Source: Pontibacter chinhatensis
Lineage (GTDB): Bacteria > Bacteroidota > Bacteroidia > Cytophagales > Hymenobacteraceae
Assembly (NCBI RefSeq): GCF_900113285.1
Contig: NZ_FOOT01000002.1
Span: forward strand, 1-64,000
Length of the DNA: 64,000 bases
Direction: 5' to 3'
Each line of letters opens with the position of its first letter. Within the stretch, counting starts at the first letter, position 1. Shown piece after piece: positions 17,801-26,250 of the stretch. The notes below the pieces were generated by a model. The model was not told where the DNA came from, searched no databases, and saw only the letters and a list, made by a program, of their open reading frames with translations. Made by a program: the position numbers and the translations under genes.

Positions 17801-18529
17801 TGCCACTACGCGCACCACGATCTCACCGGCCCTGTTTTTCGTGCTCCACTTGCTGATGTCAGCCAAGCGCTCCTCAAAATTTCGCAGGTGCAGGGCGTAC
17901 TGGTTCAGGTCTATCTTTACGTCTTCTTCATTGAGCGACATGATGATGGTTTGTTTGATGAACTCCGCCTCCAGCTTTGAATTCAGAAATACATTCTGAA
18001 TGGTCCGTGGCAAGTTCTTGTACTGGCGGCTCTCCAGCAGGGCATACTTACGAAACTCGGCTGGCAAGCCCTTATTGTTGCCATACAGAATGTCACGGAA
18101 CTCATCATATCGGTCAACTTTCCTGGTATAGGCACTATGCTTCGGGAGGATACCTCTGACCTGCTCCCAGGGCAGGGCCTTGCTGTCCTCCCCAATGAAG
18201 TGTTGCTTATCATAGGCTCCATCAATAAACCGGAAGGCAACTCGTCCCTGGGATTTGAAGGCCATAACACAAAAAGGCCCCGTCTCCCGGACCACCTCAT
18301 AGATGATGTAAGAATTGCCAAAGGGGAAATAGTACTCATCAAAAGATCTCTTGCCTTTTTCAATACCGAGCCTGAGCTTGTCTGCATTGTAGAAAAACAG
18401 AATGGCACGTAGCGTGGTGCTTTTCCCCACCCCTTGCGTGCCTATAAAATGTACGTTGCCATCAATATTTATCTCCGCATAACGGACAGAAGCGCTGTTG
18501 ATAAAAACGATTTTATTCAGGTATCTCAT
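14849..18529 (-). CDS. jetC: Wadjet JetC, MukB/MksB-like SMC ATPase
   Basis: A 1226-residue SMC-type ATPase. The Walker A GTQGVGKST is at residues 30-38 within an N-terminal half-ATPase. Long coiled coils rich in Lys, Glu and Gln run from about 240 to 980, interrupted by a hinge-like segment near 560-620. The C-terminal half-ATPase contains a signature-like VGSEGTDILVKAMI and Walker B LHCMMDEIGKL, then LLVNSSPTTY. In Wadjet it extrudes DNA loops and senses small circular DNA, passing it to JetD. It overlaps jetB and jetD by 17 bp each. The coiled-coil region is intact with no frameshift. Confidence 0.9.
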   Translation of the reverse strand: MRYLNKIVFINSASVRYAEINIDGNVHFIGTQGVGKSTTLRAILFFYNADKLRLGIEKGKRSFDEYYFPFGNSYIIYEVVRETGPFCVMAFKSQGRVAFRFIDGAYDKQHFIGEDSKALPWEQVRGILPKHSAYTRKVDRYDEFRDILYGNNKGLPAEFRKYALLESRQYKNLPRTIQNVFLNSKLEAEFIKQTIIMSLNEEDVKIDLNQYALHLRNFEERLADISKWSTKNRAGEIVVRVVAEKISGYYTKVRYLKMERERIGGELVAMQKYFQETYPQVLKSVEEEQDNLDAAQRKVKEADAAFEEIKTGITANITVLEEKLKESGRKREEYTKANIGDIIQRVSKRQEWGHRQKNLEEEHNLLSAQFQDISSQYEVLMRQVRQQLEEFLNSRNKEKNSCQGSFYDRKEQLSKQYDRILQEIEAEGKESFRHACKVLEERKDRVHALIFSRKEIELKKYFEAEISRTKEEIREADVTMQGAKVDIANWESQISATLKQWELEKKSLDSETASKVAKLNDAIEVCDKEIQKIDALLSNSRDSLYAWLHDNKPGWEHTIGKVIDEEQVLFQAGLSPRISSLESDAFYGVELELSEINTKVKSVADYEAEKERFIAECEVLHVKISALDQKAAQEKEQLKVKYQPILAHLKKQIEEQRYAAQKALSDKEQAEVKFIEWERKAVDKRQNDLLTIQSDIESAQSAKLEAEEQVEALEESLQKQLSAKRREREEKISKEQAELQERLQELDGEIEAKKQDATEREAALKAQSLKALEEKGADTGRLSAIEQELQKIEAELSFIEEKRDLVADYRKDKRELFDLEDEFKADKELYQVRLHTEKQKHQSCKKELLEKVQEVNVKFSELKASASQIEDDLQEFESFAQTSVFRSLSLASIAVPGVPRHPVRLTELIRHLTDKHLGLTDSLTSLRTEVNRFLSHFSVHNIFGFKTSMSAESDYLDFAENLKEFLDEDKIAEFERRTNEHFATLIRQIGKETTDLVSKEAEIQKVILHINRDFEERNFAGVIKSIQLRLSDSAHKIVVLLQEIRTFNNEYSATLGTANLFSTEDSEAQNRKAVSLLKRFATEISSSKQHEINLSDTFELEFRIIENDNDSGWVEKLANVGSEGTDILVKAMINIMLLNVFKESASKRFKDFRLHCMMDEIGKLHPNNVKGILKFANDRNILLVNSSPTTYNAMDYRYTYLLAKDSRHVTTVKKLIKNNVIHEAAV

Positions 18530-19085
18530 GCTGCACTTCCTCAGGTATGTTAATGCTTAAAATCAGCTGCTCCAGGTAATCAAAGGAAGCCAACGTTTTG
18601 TACTCCTCCGTGACATCATTCTCCACCTCAATAAAGTTATCCTTCTCCAGTTGATCCAGGATTTTAGAGACAATGTCAGTCTGCTTTTCCTTTCCACCAG
18701 CATATTTCTTCAAACCATCCAGCTTGTTCTTCAGGTCTGCGTCCACGGACACCCTGACCAGTATATCCGAGGGCGTGAAGCGAAACCCGGACCCAAAGGC
18801 TGGCTCATATGTTTTCAGGAAATCGATAATGTCTATCCATTTCATGGCTATTTCCAGCTTCCGATCTAGCTCAGCCTTACTATCCGGCCGGGAAAAATAG
18901 TAGTATTCATTGCCTTCCTCCAATACCAGATTAATTCCCCTAAAATAGGCTCGATAGGCATCAAGATCCTGATGAATAACATTATATAAAATTCTGATGG
19001 AGAGCTTGCTGCTGTTGGAGCAGATAAACTGGCCTCTGCTCAATATGTCAAAGACCTCAGCCGATTGCTTTGGGATTTCTATCAT
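18513..19085 (-). CDS. jetB: Wadjet JetB, MukE/MksE-like kite subunit
   Basis: A 190-residue acidic protein with tandem winged-helix character (FDILSRGQFICSNSS… and ILDQLEKDNFIEVENDVTEEY near the C-terminus). Its size and place between the kleisin and SMC genes match JetB/MksE (DUF4194-type). It dimerises, binds the kleisin and helps the complex engage DNA. It overlaps jetA by 4 bp (ATGA) and jetC by 17 bp. Identification rests mainly on operon order plus the winged-helix pattern. Confidence 0.8.
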   Translation of the reverse strand: MIEIPKQSAEVFDILSRGQFICSNSSKLSIRILYNVIHQDLDAYRAYFRGINLVLEEGNEYYYFSRPDSKAELDRKLEIAMKWIDIIDFLKTYEPAFGSGFRFTPSDILVRVSVDADLKNKLDGLKKYAGGKEKQTDIVSKILDQLEKDNFIEVENDVTEEYKTLASFDYLEQLILSINIPEEVQHEIPE

Positions 19086-20287
19086 GTTGCTTTTGGGTAA
19101 ATTAGCAGGTATTCCGTATCCAGGCAGCGCTGGTATTGGTCTGTTAAATCAAACTGCGTGTCAAACTGGGAGATAAGCTGACAATACACAGTCAGGCGTT
19201 CCTCAAATGTTAGGTATGTGCCAAAATCATAAGTTTGCAGAAAGTCGAAAAGATTGTTGCTTCCAGCCAAAAAGCTATTCTTGACCTCATCCAAGTTTAC
19301 CTGCTTCATCTCTTCTGTGTCAGATTCCAGGTAGGCCTCTAGGTTATGTTCCGCTAGCTGCTGTTTCACCTTGGCACCAGTTTTCATCCGGATTGCCACT
19401 TTACGCACGACATCCAGCACCTGGCTGTCGTTCTGAAGTTGTTCAAGCGAAAGCTTTAAGGGGTACATGGGATTAGGCTCAAAGACCACGGCATTACTTT
19501 CCTCCAATACCTCAAGAATATTGGTTTTGCTTTTCAGCTCAAACTGATCTTTCAGGTACTTCAGCTGGCGTAGTTTCTCCACTAATCCACTTTGGTACCG
19601 TATCTGGTTGATAAACTCTATTACCTGGTTTTGGATTTCGATCAGGTTGTGACGGCAGTCATTTAGCTGAAGCTTGAGCTTCACGATGATCTTATTGAGT
19701 TCTTCATCTGCAGCAACTGTAAAGAAAGTTTGCTCCTCCTCGCCTGACACAAGCCTCTCCGTGGAATCCACCAGCATGGTAATATCGCCACGCTTAAGGT
19801 CAAGGTGCTCCAGCTTAATCTTCTTTATTTTGTAATTAGGCTCATTTTTAAAGGTGTTGTCGATGTTCCTTTTCAGATCCACCACGTTTCTGATGGCGAT
19901 GATACCCGTCTTGCGAAGGGCACTTTTAATGGTGCGCAGGTAACCGTACTTACGGCTTTCACTGTGCTCTTTCAGGTAATAGGTAATGTTCTGCCGGATG
20001 GCTTGCAGGTTTTCACTGATATAGGAGACATTGATTTCTTCGTTCACTTCCAGTATCTGCTCAAAAAACTGCAGGTACTGGTCATCCAACTCCAGATAAG
20101 GGCCGTTCTCCCTGAGAACAGCATATTCAACCAACGCCTGGATTTTGTCTGCATTATAATCCACCACCTCCAGGGCATAGTCATACTTATAGGACAGCTG
20201 TTTCCGCTTCTCGAATATTTCAGTGAGCAGTTTCTGCTCACGGCTGAGAATGGCTAACAGCTCTTTTATGGATGAGAATGTTTTCAT
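19082..20287 (-). CDS. jetA: Wadjet JetA, MukF/MksF-like kleisin
   Basis: A 401-residue, mostly helical charged protein, the first gene of the operon. It begins with SSIKELLAILSREQKLLTEI and continues through long amphipathic helices (LKLQLNDCRHNLIEIQNQVI) typical of MukF-like kleisins, ending in a winged-helix-like segment. The kleisin bridges the SMC heads and carries JetB. No enzyme motif is expected or seen. A TATATTTG promoter element sits ~100 bp upstream. Family assignment relies on operon context. Confidence 0.78.
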   Translation of the reverse strand: MKTFSSIKELLAILSREQKLLTEIFEKRKQLSYKYDYALEVVDYNADKIQALVEYAVLRENGPYLELDDQYLQFFEQILEVNEEINVSYISENLQAIRQNITYYLKEHSESRKYGYLRTIKSALRKTGIIAIRNVVDLKRNIDNTFKNEPNYKIKKIKLEHLDLKRGDITMLVDSTERLVSGEEEQTFFTVAADEELNKIIVKLKLQLNDCRHNLIEIQNQVIEFINQIRYQSGLVEKLRQLKYLKDQFELKSKTNILEVLEESNAVVFEPNPMYPLKLSLEQLQNDSQVLDVVRKVAIRMKTGAKVKQQLAEHNLEAYLESDTEEMKQVNLDEVKNSFLAGSNNLFDFLQTYDFGTYLTFEERLTVYCQLISQFDTQFDLTDQYQRCLDTEYLLIYPKAT

Positions 20288-20389
20288 GTCGTAGCAGGCT
20301 GTAGGTTACTCTCCCTTACGTCCTAGTTGGAACTGCCCATGCTCCTGTTTTGCCGACAAGGAATTTTAAGCGACTAAGTTACAGCTCTT

Positions 20390-20397
20390 CAAATATA
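20390..20397 (-). promoter_or_regulatory. Bacteroidota -7 element (TATATTTG) of the Wadjet operon
   Basis: On the minus strand the sequence reads TATATTTG, an exact match to the TAnnTTTG element used by the Bacteroidota primary sigma factor, about 100 bp before jetA. A TTTT stretch about 18 bp further upstream may be the -33 element. The leader between it and jetA shows no obvious structure. Confidence 0.45.
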
Positions 20398-20427
20398 AGC
20401 ATTTTAAGATAGGTTAAAAGTAGATGT

Positions 20428-20996
20428 CTAGCGCGCCACCTCAACCTTTTCGTATTTCATATGAGACATAGGGAAATCTTCCTTGAACCAGATGTCGAAC
20501 TGCCCTACTAAGACAGTATCCTCTTCTCTCACCAGGGAAACACTGCAGTCGATCACATAGCCTTTTATCTTTTTCTAATGCCTGACAGCCTTGCGCCGGA
20601 TGCTGGCGCGGACAGCATCGCCTTTGTTTAGGCAGCTCTTGCGCTGTCGTTAAAGCTATTCCAGTTAATGTAGGTAGACTTTTCTTTATCTCTGGATGGG
20701 ACATACTTCCGCTCAAAGGTACTATCACGTTTTGCCAGGTAAAGTATTATCAGGGAATCATAATGATCAAGCTGCCGCTTCAGCGGGACGTACTACAGCG
20801 ACATGCTGAACACGCCGTACAGGGTGTCAATGTTTCTGGCCGTTCCATAGACGATCCGGTAGCCGGTGCTGTCGTTTGACAGGGTCCTGAGGTAGAGGTT
20901 GAAGTGCTCGTCCTCTGTCAGCTCCTTTTTTCCGCAGCTACCCAGCAGCAGGCACAGGAGCAGGCTGCTAATCCCATAAAGTAATGTGGTTTTCAT
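20428..20996 (-). pseudogene. Decayed lipoprotein gene
   Basis: The gene starts with a lipoprotein signal (LLLCLLLGSCGKKELTEDEH). After residue 67 it meets a TAG (20793-20795), but the same frame continues sensibly as YVPLKRQLDHYDSLIILYL and KRDSTFERKYVPSRDKEKS. A frameshift near 20636-20645 then moves to CLNKGDAVRASIRRKAVRH, a second TAG (20575-20577), and KKIKGYVIDCSVSLVREEDT up to a TAG at 20428. Re-joined, it would be a ~187-residue secreted or membrane-anchored protein of unknown function. It overlaps the next gene by 29 bp. Confidence 0.7.
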
Positions 20997-21348
20997 GCAG
21001 TTTCTGCCTATACTTTTCCAGTCTTTTGATTTCCCTGCGTTTGTTTATCAGCCACACTTCGTGGCTATACATTCCTTCTATGACGGCCCGCAGCTCCTCA
21101 CCGCGCACGTGCTCCGGCGTGACAGGCTGGGTAAAGCTTAGCTCCTGTATCCGCTTGAGCTCCTTATACTTTACCTCCCTGACCGGAATGCTGTCTGCGG
21201 CGGCTTTCAGCTCCTGATCCAGCTTTTCTATTTCTAAGGCTAAATGCTTGTTGTAGCTTTCGGTAAAGCGCCAGGAGCATGCAGCCAGTATGCCTGCAAT
21301 CAAGAGCAGGAGCAGCGAGTACCTTACTGCCTTCGCGACATTGTTCAT
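20968..21348 (-). CDS. Membrane-anchored small protein (lipoprotein-like signal)
   Basis: A 126-residue protein with an N-terminal hydrophobic segment LLLLLIAGILAACSW that looks like a lipobox with Cys at about residue 24. A charged helical domain follows. It lies upstream of, and overlaps by 29 bp, a second lipoprotein gene that is now broken, so the two were probably a paired unit. I do not recognise a family. Confidence 0.6.
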   Translation of the reverse strand: MNNVAKAVRYSLLLLLIAGILAACSWRFTESYNKHLALEIEKLDQELKAAADSIPVREVKYKELKRIQELSFTQPVTPEHVRGEELRAVIEGMYSHEVWLINKRREIKRLEKYRQKLHENHITLWD

Positions 21349-21427
21349 AAGCGTAACTGTTTTAAAGAGAAGCAGCGACCGCTGCAGCCCGTCCTAAAAA
21401 GCACAACGGCCTAAGCAGAATACAGCG

Positions 21428-21985
21428 TTATTCCGGTTCAGCCAGCACCATGACCCAGTAATTGCCTGCCCTGGCTACGGCAATGTCCGTGTAAGCAGGG
21501 TTCATGATATTCACGCAGTGCCCGGCACTGTCTCTCCACCCCTCCATTACCGCTTCCTCGCTTTCGTACCCCAGGCCAATGTTCTCTGCACAGCTCCAGT
21601 AGTTATAGGATTGCCGCCTTATCCTCACGTAAAAAGGTGTCCCGTCCCGCGACACATGGCTGTAGTAGTTGTTCCGGTACATATCCATGCTATGCAGGCG
21701 GGCAGCCTTTTCCAACTTGCTGTTCCAGGTCAACGGCCTGGCAGACTCTTGGTGACTGTCTCCGCAGTAGCAGCCACTGCCTCGCAGCCCGTTCACCAGT
21801 TTCAGCACCTTCTCTTTATCTGTATGGTACAGTTCCCCTTCCGCAGCCCAAGAAACAGGAATACGCCTGTGGTGGCTTAGGGGCAAAGGCGGCGCATCAA
21901 CCGACGTCACACCGGGAAACTTAAACCCCGGCATGGCGTTCATGCTGATGAAAAGGAAGATGGTCAGGAAAGTGGTTTTGTACAT
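21428..21985 (-). CDS. Secreted CAP/SCP-domain protein
   Basis: A 185-residue protein with an N-terminal signal peptide (TTFLTIFLFISMNAMPG). Residues ~60-185 form a CAP domain: RPLTWNSKLEKAARLHSMDM with the first His, YSHVSRDGTPFYVRI with the second, then CAENIGLGYESEEAVMEGW and GHCVNIMNPAYTDIAVA. Bacterial CAP proteins are secreted, of uncertain activity. A Cys pair (CYC) near residue 73 is unusual and could form a disulfide. Length is typical. Confidence 0.85.
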   Translation of the reverse strand: MYKTTFLTIFLFISMNAMPGFKFPGVTSVDAPPLPLSHHRRIPVSWAAEGELYHTDKEKVLKLVNGLRGSGCYCGDSHQESARPLTWNSKLEKAARLHSMDMYRNNYYSHVSRDGTPFYVRIRRQSYNYWSCAENIGLGYESEEAVMEGWRDSAGHCVNIMNPAYTDIAVARAGNYWVMVLAEPE

Positions 21986-22129
21986 GCAGTTAGTATGTTA
22001 GGGGAAAGACGGAATGCGATCAGGCAAAATAAACTGTTGGCTTAGGGTGCAAGAAAAGAGGCCGGAGGCTGCGCAACAGCAGGCACGGGGCTGGTGCCCC
22101 GCGCCTCTGGGAGTTAAATCGAGTGCTTG

Positions 22130-22466
22130 TTACTCTTCCTCAGGCTCCTGTTGCTGCTGATACATGATCTCCCAAACAGGGGAATAAGCGTAATACTTGC
22201 CCTGCTGCGTAGGGGAAGCATGGATCATGTTCTTGAAGTTGTCGTAGTCGATGGACTCCGCCAGCTTCTGAAAAACAACAGGTAACTTATCGGCTCCCAC
22301 AATAACCCTGTAGCGGTAGTCCGCCCCGGGCCAGGTCTGTACTGGCGCTGTGAGCTCCGTTTGCGCCAGAAGTTCTTCCAGGTCTTTCTCCACCCTGGCC
22401 CTGAGATGCACGCCATCTGCCTTTGCGACAATAGAGAAAAAAACCGAATTTCGATGCTATCCACAT
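22130..22466 (-). pseudogene. Small conserved protein broken by a one-base insertion in a T run
   Basis: Starting at the ATG at 22466 the frame reads MWIASKFGFF, and the second part, in another frame, reads VAKADGVHLRARVEKDLEEL and so on to EPEEE. The two join seamlessly if the run of seven T (minus strand; 22437-22443) were six. The combined protein, ~111 residues, resembles a family of small proteins I recall starting MWIFTKxGFFS with a later WPGADYRYRVIV and SIDYDNFK. As given, translation could still begin at GTG 22411, yielding a 93-residue product. Function unknown. Confidence 0.6.
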
Positions 22467-22518
22467 ATGCTGTTTTGTTTAGCGATTTCACAGTTAAGAA
22501 TGAAAAGGAAGCGTCTCC

Positions 22519-23133
22519 CTACAGGTTTGTAAGAGAGGCCGCCGTGCTTCTGCCATACACCAGGTACTGCCAGCTTACCTCCCGGTCCTCCTGCACCTGC
22601 GGCGCCAGCACCACGTACTCCGTCTTTCCCAAGTTAGCGTGATTGCTAAACTTCGGCTCAAAGAGGCACCGGTACTCCTCCAGCTCCTGCCCCTCCAGCT
22701 CGGGCAGCACCAGCACCTTCAGCATTCCCTCGGTTTTGAGGAGCTTTGGCAGGGTTCGCTTTAACTCGGGCACATCCCGCACACTGGCAAACTGCAGCAC
22801 GTCCACGTCGTCCAGGGCCTGCCGAAGGTTGCCGGCCTCCTCATCGTGGTGCTCCTGCTCCGGCTCCAGGGAGTAGCCGGTCAGGTCGAACTCCGAAAAC
22901 TCATAGGTGGCTGCGATGTCCAGCTCCTCGCGCAGGCAGTATACCAGCAGCGTTTGCCCCAGTACCTGATAATGGTTAAAATAGAGGTAATAGTTTAGCC
23001 AGGTACTGTCCTTGGGGCTATGCTTGGTCAAGGCTGTTCTCACAATGCCGCTGTCGTGCGCCATCTGGTTGAAGTGTTTCCACATTTCCAGGAAACTGTT
23101 TGCCGTAGGTTGTGCTGTAGCTTTTTCTTGCAT
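22519..23133 (-). CDS. Hypothetical cytoplasmic protein
   Basis: A 204-residue soluble, acidic protein (for example LEPEQEHHDEEAGNLRQALD) with no signal peptide or membrane segment and no motif I recognise. It has an even coding pattern and a start 33 bp into a clean ATG context. It lies in a row of minus-strand small genes, several broken. A partner role with the neighbouring genes is possible but not shown. Confidence 0.55.
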   Translation of the reverse strand: MQEKATAQPTANSFLEMWKHFNQMAHDSGIVRTALTKHSPKDSTWLNYYLYFNHYQVLGQTLLVYCLREELDIAATYEFSEFDLTGYSLEPEQEHHDEEAGNLRQALDDVDVLQFASVRDVPELKRTLPKLLKTEGMLKVLVLPELEGQELEEYRCLFEPKFSNHANLGKTEYVVLAPQVQEDREVSWQYLVYGRSTAASLTNL

Positions 23134-23366
23134 GTAGGATGGTTAAGTTTAACAACTAAAAGATGGGGTTACAGCGGCTAGCGCTTTGGCCTGCTGACCT
23201 TGACCCTTACTCTTACTTTAGGCATGGCTTTTTATGGTTCGTTACAGAAAAGAGTTTGCAAGGGAGGTGCCAGCGCTAAAAAGGCTTTAAATCCCTCCAT
23301 CAATGTCCCACACCTGTCAATGACCAGGATAAACTATCAATGTTTGACACCTTCAACAGACCCTAG

Positions 23367-24362
23367 TCACTGCGCTGCAAGGATTTGCTGCAGCCCCTGA
23401 AGCAGCCGAGCAAACCTGGCAAGCGCGTCCGGCTGTAAGCTTTGTCTCGGGGACGGTATAACACGCATGAAATGCGCCTCCAGGCCGCCCCCACTTACAG
23501 AGGTATAGAACCTCAGCTTTGTGAAACCGCCTTCCTCCAGCATCGGGGCCATCAGGACCAGGCAGTCTATCAGCTTGTCGTTGAGCGCGACTGCCGAACA
23601 ACTGAAGCTCAGGCCGCTTTGCCCGAACAGGTGCTTCACCGGCACGGCCAGCTCTACCAGTAGCTTCAGCTGCGTGTCTTCCTCCTGTACTACCCGGAAA
23701 GTAACAGGCCCCTTTTTTGTTTTGTAGTTTGGCTGATACACACGCCCCTTATCTCCCTCTTCCTCCCTGGGAACATAATAGCAGTCTGTCCCTGTCAGGT
23801 CCGCCACTGCGCTGCGGAGCTCTTCTTTGAGCAAGCCGTACAGGTAGCTCTCCCGCTCCTTTAAGGGTGTGGCTTCCCTGAGCTCCTGTATCACCAGCTC
23901 AAAGGGTGCGCCAACGGGCAGGCCTGGTTTCTGGAACTGCAGCATGAAGCGGCGCAGGATATCATATAGCTGATAGCGGGAGATACCGGGCAGCGGCTTC
24001 CTGTAAAGAAACCCGCTCTCCTCTTCCAGGTCCTCCTGCGGCAGCTTTGTGGCGTCGGGGAACATGCGCCTGAGCCAATACGGGTTCTCTGCCGAGTGCC
24101 CCACCAGGTTGTAGGTCAGGAGCAGCTTGCCGGCTGTGTTCACCGGCACCTGCTACCAGAACTCCAGGTATGGCCCAAGCGTGACGGCCGTCACGTCGCG
24201 ACTTCCGGCCTGTTTCTCATCGTACAAAAAGCGGCTGTAGTAATAGGACGGATGCCGGAGCACTTCTTCGGTGTGCTGCAGCAACAGCTCCAGGTTCTCT
24301 TGCAGTAAGGACAGGTGGTTCATAAAAGTATGGTTGACAGAAATAAGCTGATGCTTCTCCAA
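23367..24362 (-). pseudogene. Hypothetical protein interrupted by one in-frame TAG
   Basis: Two adjacent reading frames, 24153-24362 and 23367-24149, are in the same frame and separated only by TAG (24153-24155): …VTLGPYLEFW, stop, QVPVNTAGKLLLTYNLVGHS. Without the stop it would be one 331-residue protein. CAG to TAG is the simplest change. Both halves have good coding character (RMFPDATKLPQEDLEEESGF; YLYGLLKEELRSAVADLTG). The second half could be translated from GTG 24149. No family recognised; soluble, no signal peptide. Confidence 0.6.
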
Positions 24363-24473
24363 AATTTCTCCAAAATGATTTTAAAAGAGCTCATCTTTGA
24401 AGAGGAAGAATGTTCTCCCTAAACAGCATTTCTAATTTTTAATTTGGCGCAGCACTAGCGAAGGACAATTCGG

Positions 24474-25622
24474 CTACACCTCCAGCACCTTGTACTCCAG
24501 CTTCAGGTTTGTCTCGCCAAAGCTGACGGCAACAATGCCCCCGCCCGGCTGTTGCACCAAGCGGTGCACTTCCTCCAGGCCTTCTACTTTTCGCAGGTGC
24601 CTGGCATCATCGTATATACCTGCCAGGTCGTAATGCCTGCCGCTACTCACCCAACTCGGCCGCGTCTCCTCCTCAGACCGGGCCTGATAGCGCTCCAGCA
24701 GCTCCTGCAGAGGGAACACCCCCAATCCGTGGTGGCCGCAGGCCATGAGCAGGGTATCGCCGGCTACGGCAAAGTCGTGCAACTCTACCGTCTTTCGGGC
24801 CTGTTCCAGCTCCTGCTCCAGGGTGGTGAACCTGTCCCGTTCAAGGAAGTCGCGGGCTTGGTTTCGCAGATGCACCGTCAAAACCTGCTCATAGCCGGGC
24901 AGGCTGAACACCGACACATAGCTGCTGGAGCCCGACCGCCCTACCCCGCTGGAGAGCAAGGCCATCCAGCGGCTGTTGATGCTGCCCCGGTGAATGTGCT
25001 CATAAGTGCCGTTGTTGGGCAGTTCTATTGTTTTCGTGGAAACCGGCTGTAAAGGCTCGCTCACATCATACTCAAACAGGTACTTCGGGTACATGATGTT
25101 GTCTACCAGCACCAGCTTATCGTCATACACCAGCACATCGTCTATACTTTTACCCGCCTGCATCTCGACTGGCAATGGCAGCGGGTGCCATACAGGTTTA
25201 TCCAGCCGCAGGTCAAAATAGCCTGCCATTTCCCCTTCATTTACCTTGCTATAGGTCTTCTTGCCCTCCCGTTCCACTTCATACCCGCCTAAGTATAGAA
25301 TGTCGTCTTTGACAGCTAAGGTCTGGTTCAGGATATAAGCGGGCAGCTGTATGTCCGGCATCCTGGTGAGCGTGCCATCCTGCTCGATCTTTGCCCGGTA
25401 GAGGTAGGCTTCTGCTCCGGACGGCTTCTGCTTCATGAGATCAGACCTAGGGGTGCTTTTTTCTTCGATAAAAGCGATAAGCCAGCGGTTACCACCCAGG
25501 GCATGCCGGTTCTTGAACCTGAAGGGTAGTGTATGCAGTGGCTCCATACCTTCACCCGTCACGTGGCAAAGGATAGCCGCACCACGGCCGGGAAGTACAG
25601 TCAATTCTTCTAGGGGGATCAT
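24474..25622 (-). CDS. Predicted beta-propeller-like hypothetical protein
   Basis: A 382-residue protein without signal peptide. It is rich in short beta-strand repeats with Asp, Gly and aromatic turns (DDILYLGGYEVEREGKK; DDKLVLVDNIMYPKYLFEYD; GDTLLMACGHHGLGVFPLQE), which suggests a beta propeller. No enzymatic motif is seen. It sits among minus-strand unknown genes and appears intact. It might be a scaffold or sensor; function is not assigned. Confidence 0.55.
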   Translation of the reverse strand: MIPLEELTVLPGRGAAILCHVTGEGMEPLHTLPFRFKNRHALGGNRWLIAFIEEKSTPRSDLMKQKPSGAEAYLYRAKIEQDGTLTRMPDIQLPAYILNQTLAVKDDILYLGGYEVEREGKKTYSKVNEGEMAGYFDLRLDKPVWHPLPLPVEMQAGKSIDDVLVYDDKLVLVDNIMYPKYLFEYDVSEPLQPVSTKTIELPNNGTYEHIHRGSINSRWMALLSSGVGRSGSSSYVSVFSLPGYEQVLTVHLRNQARDFLERDRFTTLEQELEQARKTVELHDFAVAGDTLLMACGHHGLGVFPLQELLERYQARSEEETRPSWVSSGRHYDLAGIYDDARHLRKVEGLEEVHRLVQQPGGGIVAVSFGETNLKLEYKVLEV

Positions 25623-25634
25623 CGGTTTATACTT

Positions 25635-25706
25635 TTAAGGCACAGTTTGCTCTGGAGCTGCCAAAACAGCAGCAACTACAGCCAGTAGCAGAATGGTTCT
25701 TTGCAT
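25635..25706 (-). CDS. Signal-peptide-only mini-ORF
   Basis: A 23-codon frame reading MQRTILLLAVVAAVLAAPE followed by four residues and a stop. It is a complete-looking Sec signal peptide with an AxA site and no mature domain. It probably is the 5' stub of a lost exported-protein gene. Confidence 0.25.
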   Translation of the reverse strand: MQRTILLLAVVAAVLAAPEQTVP

Positions 25707-25740
25707 GAGCGAATACAAGCTTTACCCTCTGAAATGCCTC

Positions 25741-26088
25741 TTAATTTAAATGTGGCAACACATAGGAGGACTCGGCTCTTTTGTCGATTAGCTTTAAGTA
25801 GGGAATGATCTCGTAGAGGTCGTACTGCATCCAGACACTATTCAGTATATGTCCTTCACCATCCGGATCTTCATACTCATAGTGTGGATCTGGAAAGTCT
25901 ATACCATCTTCGAACCGAAATACATACCCGTTGGCATAAAGCCATGACAGATAGATCAGGTTCCTTGTAAGTTCTTCTGAAGCTTCTTCAATGACATAGT
26001 ATTCATTTAAATGCTGCTTACATTTCTGGATAACCGAAGATGGGATGGAATCATACTTGAATTCGACAAATACAGGAGTGTTTTCCAT
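25741..26088 (-). CDS. Small acidic hypothetical protein
   Basis: A 115-residue acidic protein starting MENTPVFVEFKYDSIPSSVI, with no signal peptide. The acidic middle (DGIDFPDPHYEYEDPDGEGH) and size are reminiscent of immunity proteins of polymorphic toxin systems, but no toxin gene is adjacent and no family is recognised. It is followed by the divergent HEPN gene. Confidence 0.45.
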   Translation of the reverse strand: MENTPVFVEFKYDSIPSSVIQKCKQHLNEYYVIEEASEELTRNLIYLSWLYANGYVFRFEDGIDFPDPHYEYEDPDGEGHILNSVWMQYDLYEIIPYLKLIDKRAESSYVLPHLN

Positions 26089-26250
26089 GAGGTTTTAGGT
26101 AGATATTGAAGTATACTGCAATGATACGGAGGGCCAGTGCAGCCTTTCTGCACCAGGAAAACTTTTTAGGACTTTTTTAAAACATATCCCCTGTTCAATT
26201 CAGAATGAGCATAAACAGCTATATTGCTTCAGCATATAATTACTCTTCTT

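Noticed and set aside
20441-20728. 95-residue minus-strand frame inside the decayed lipoprotein gene
   Set aside because: Its sequence is Cys/Arg/Pro-rich and out of frame with the recognisable protein segments; it is a shadow frame.
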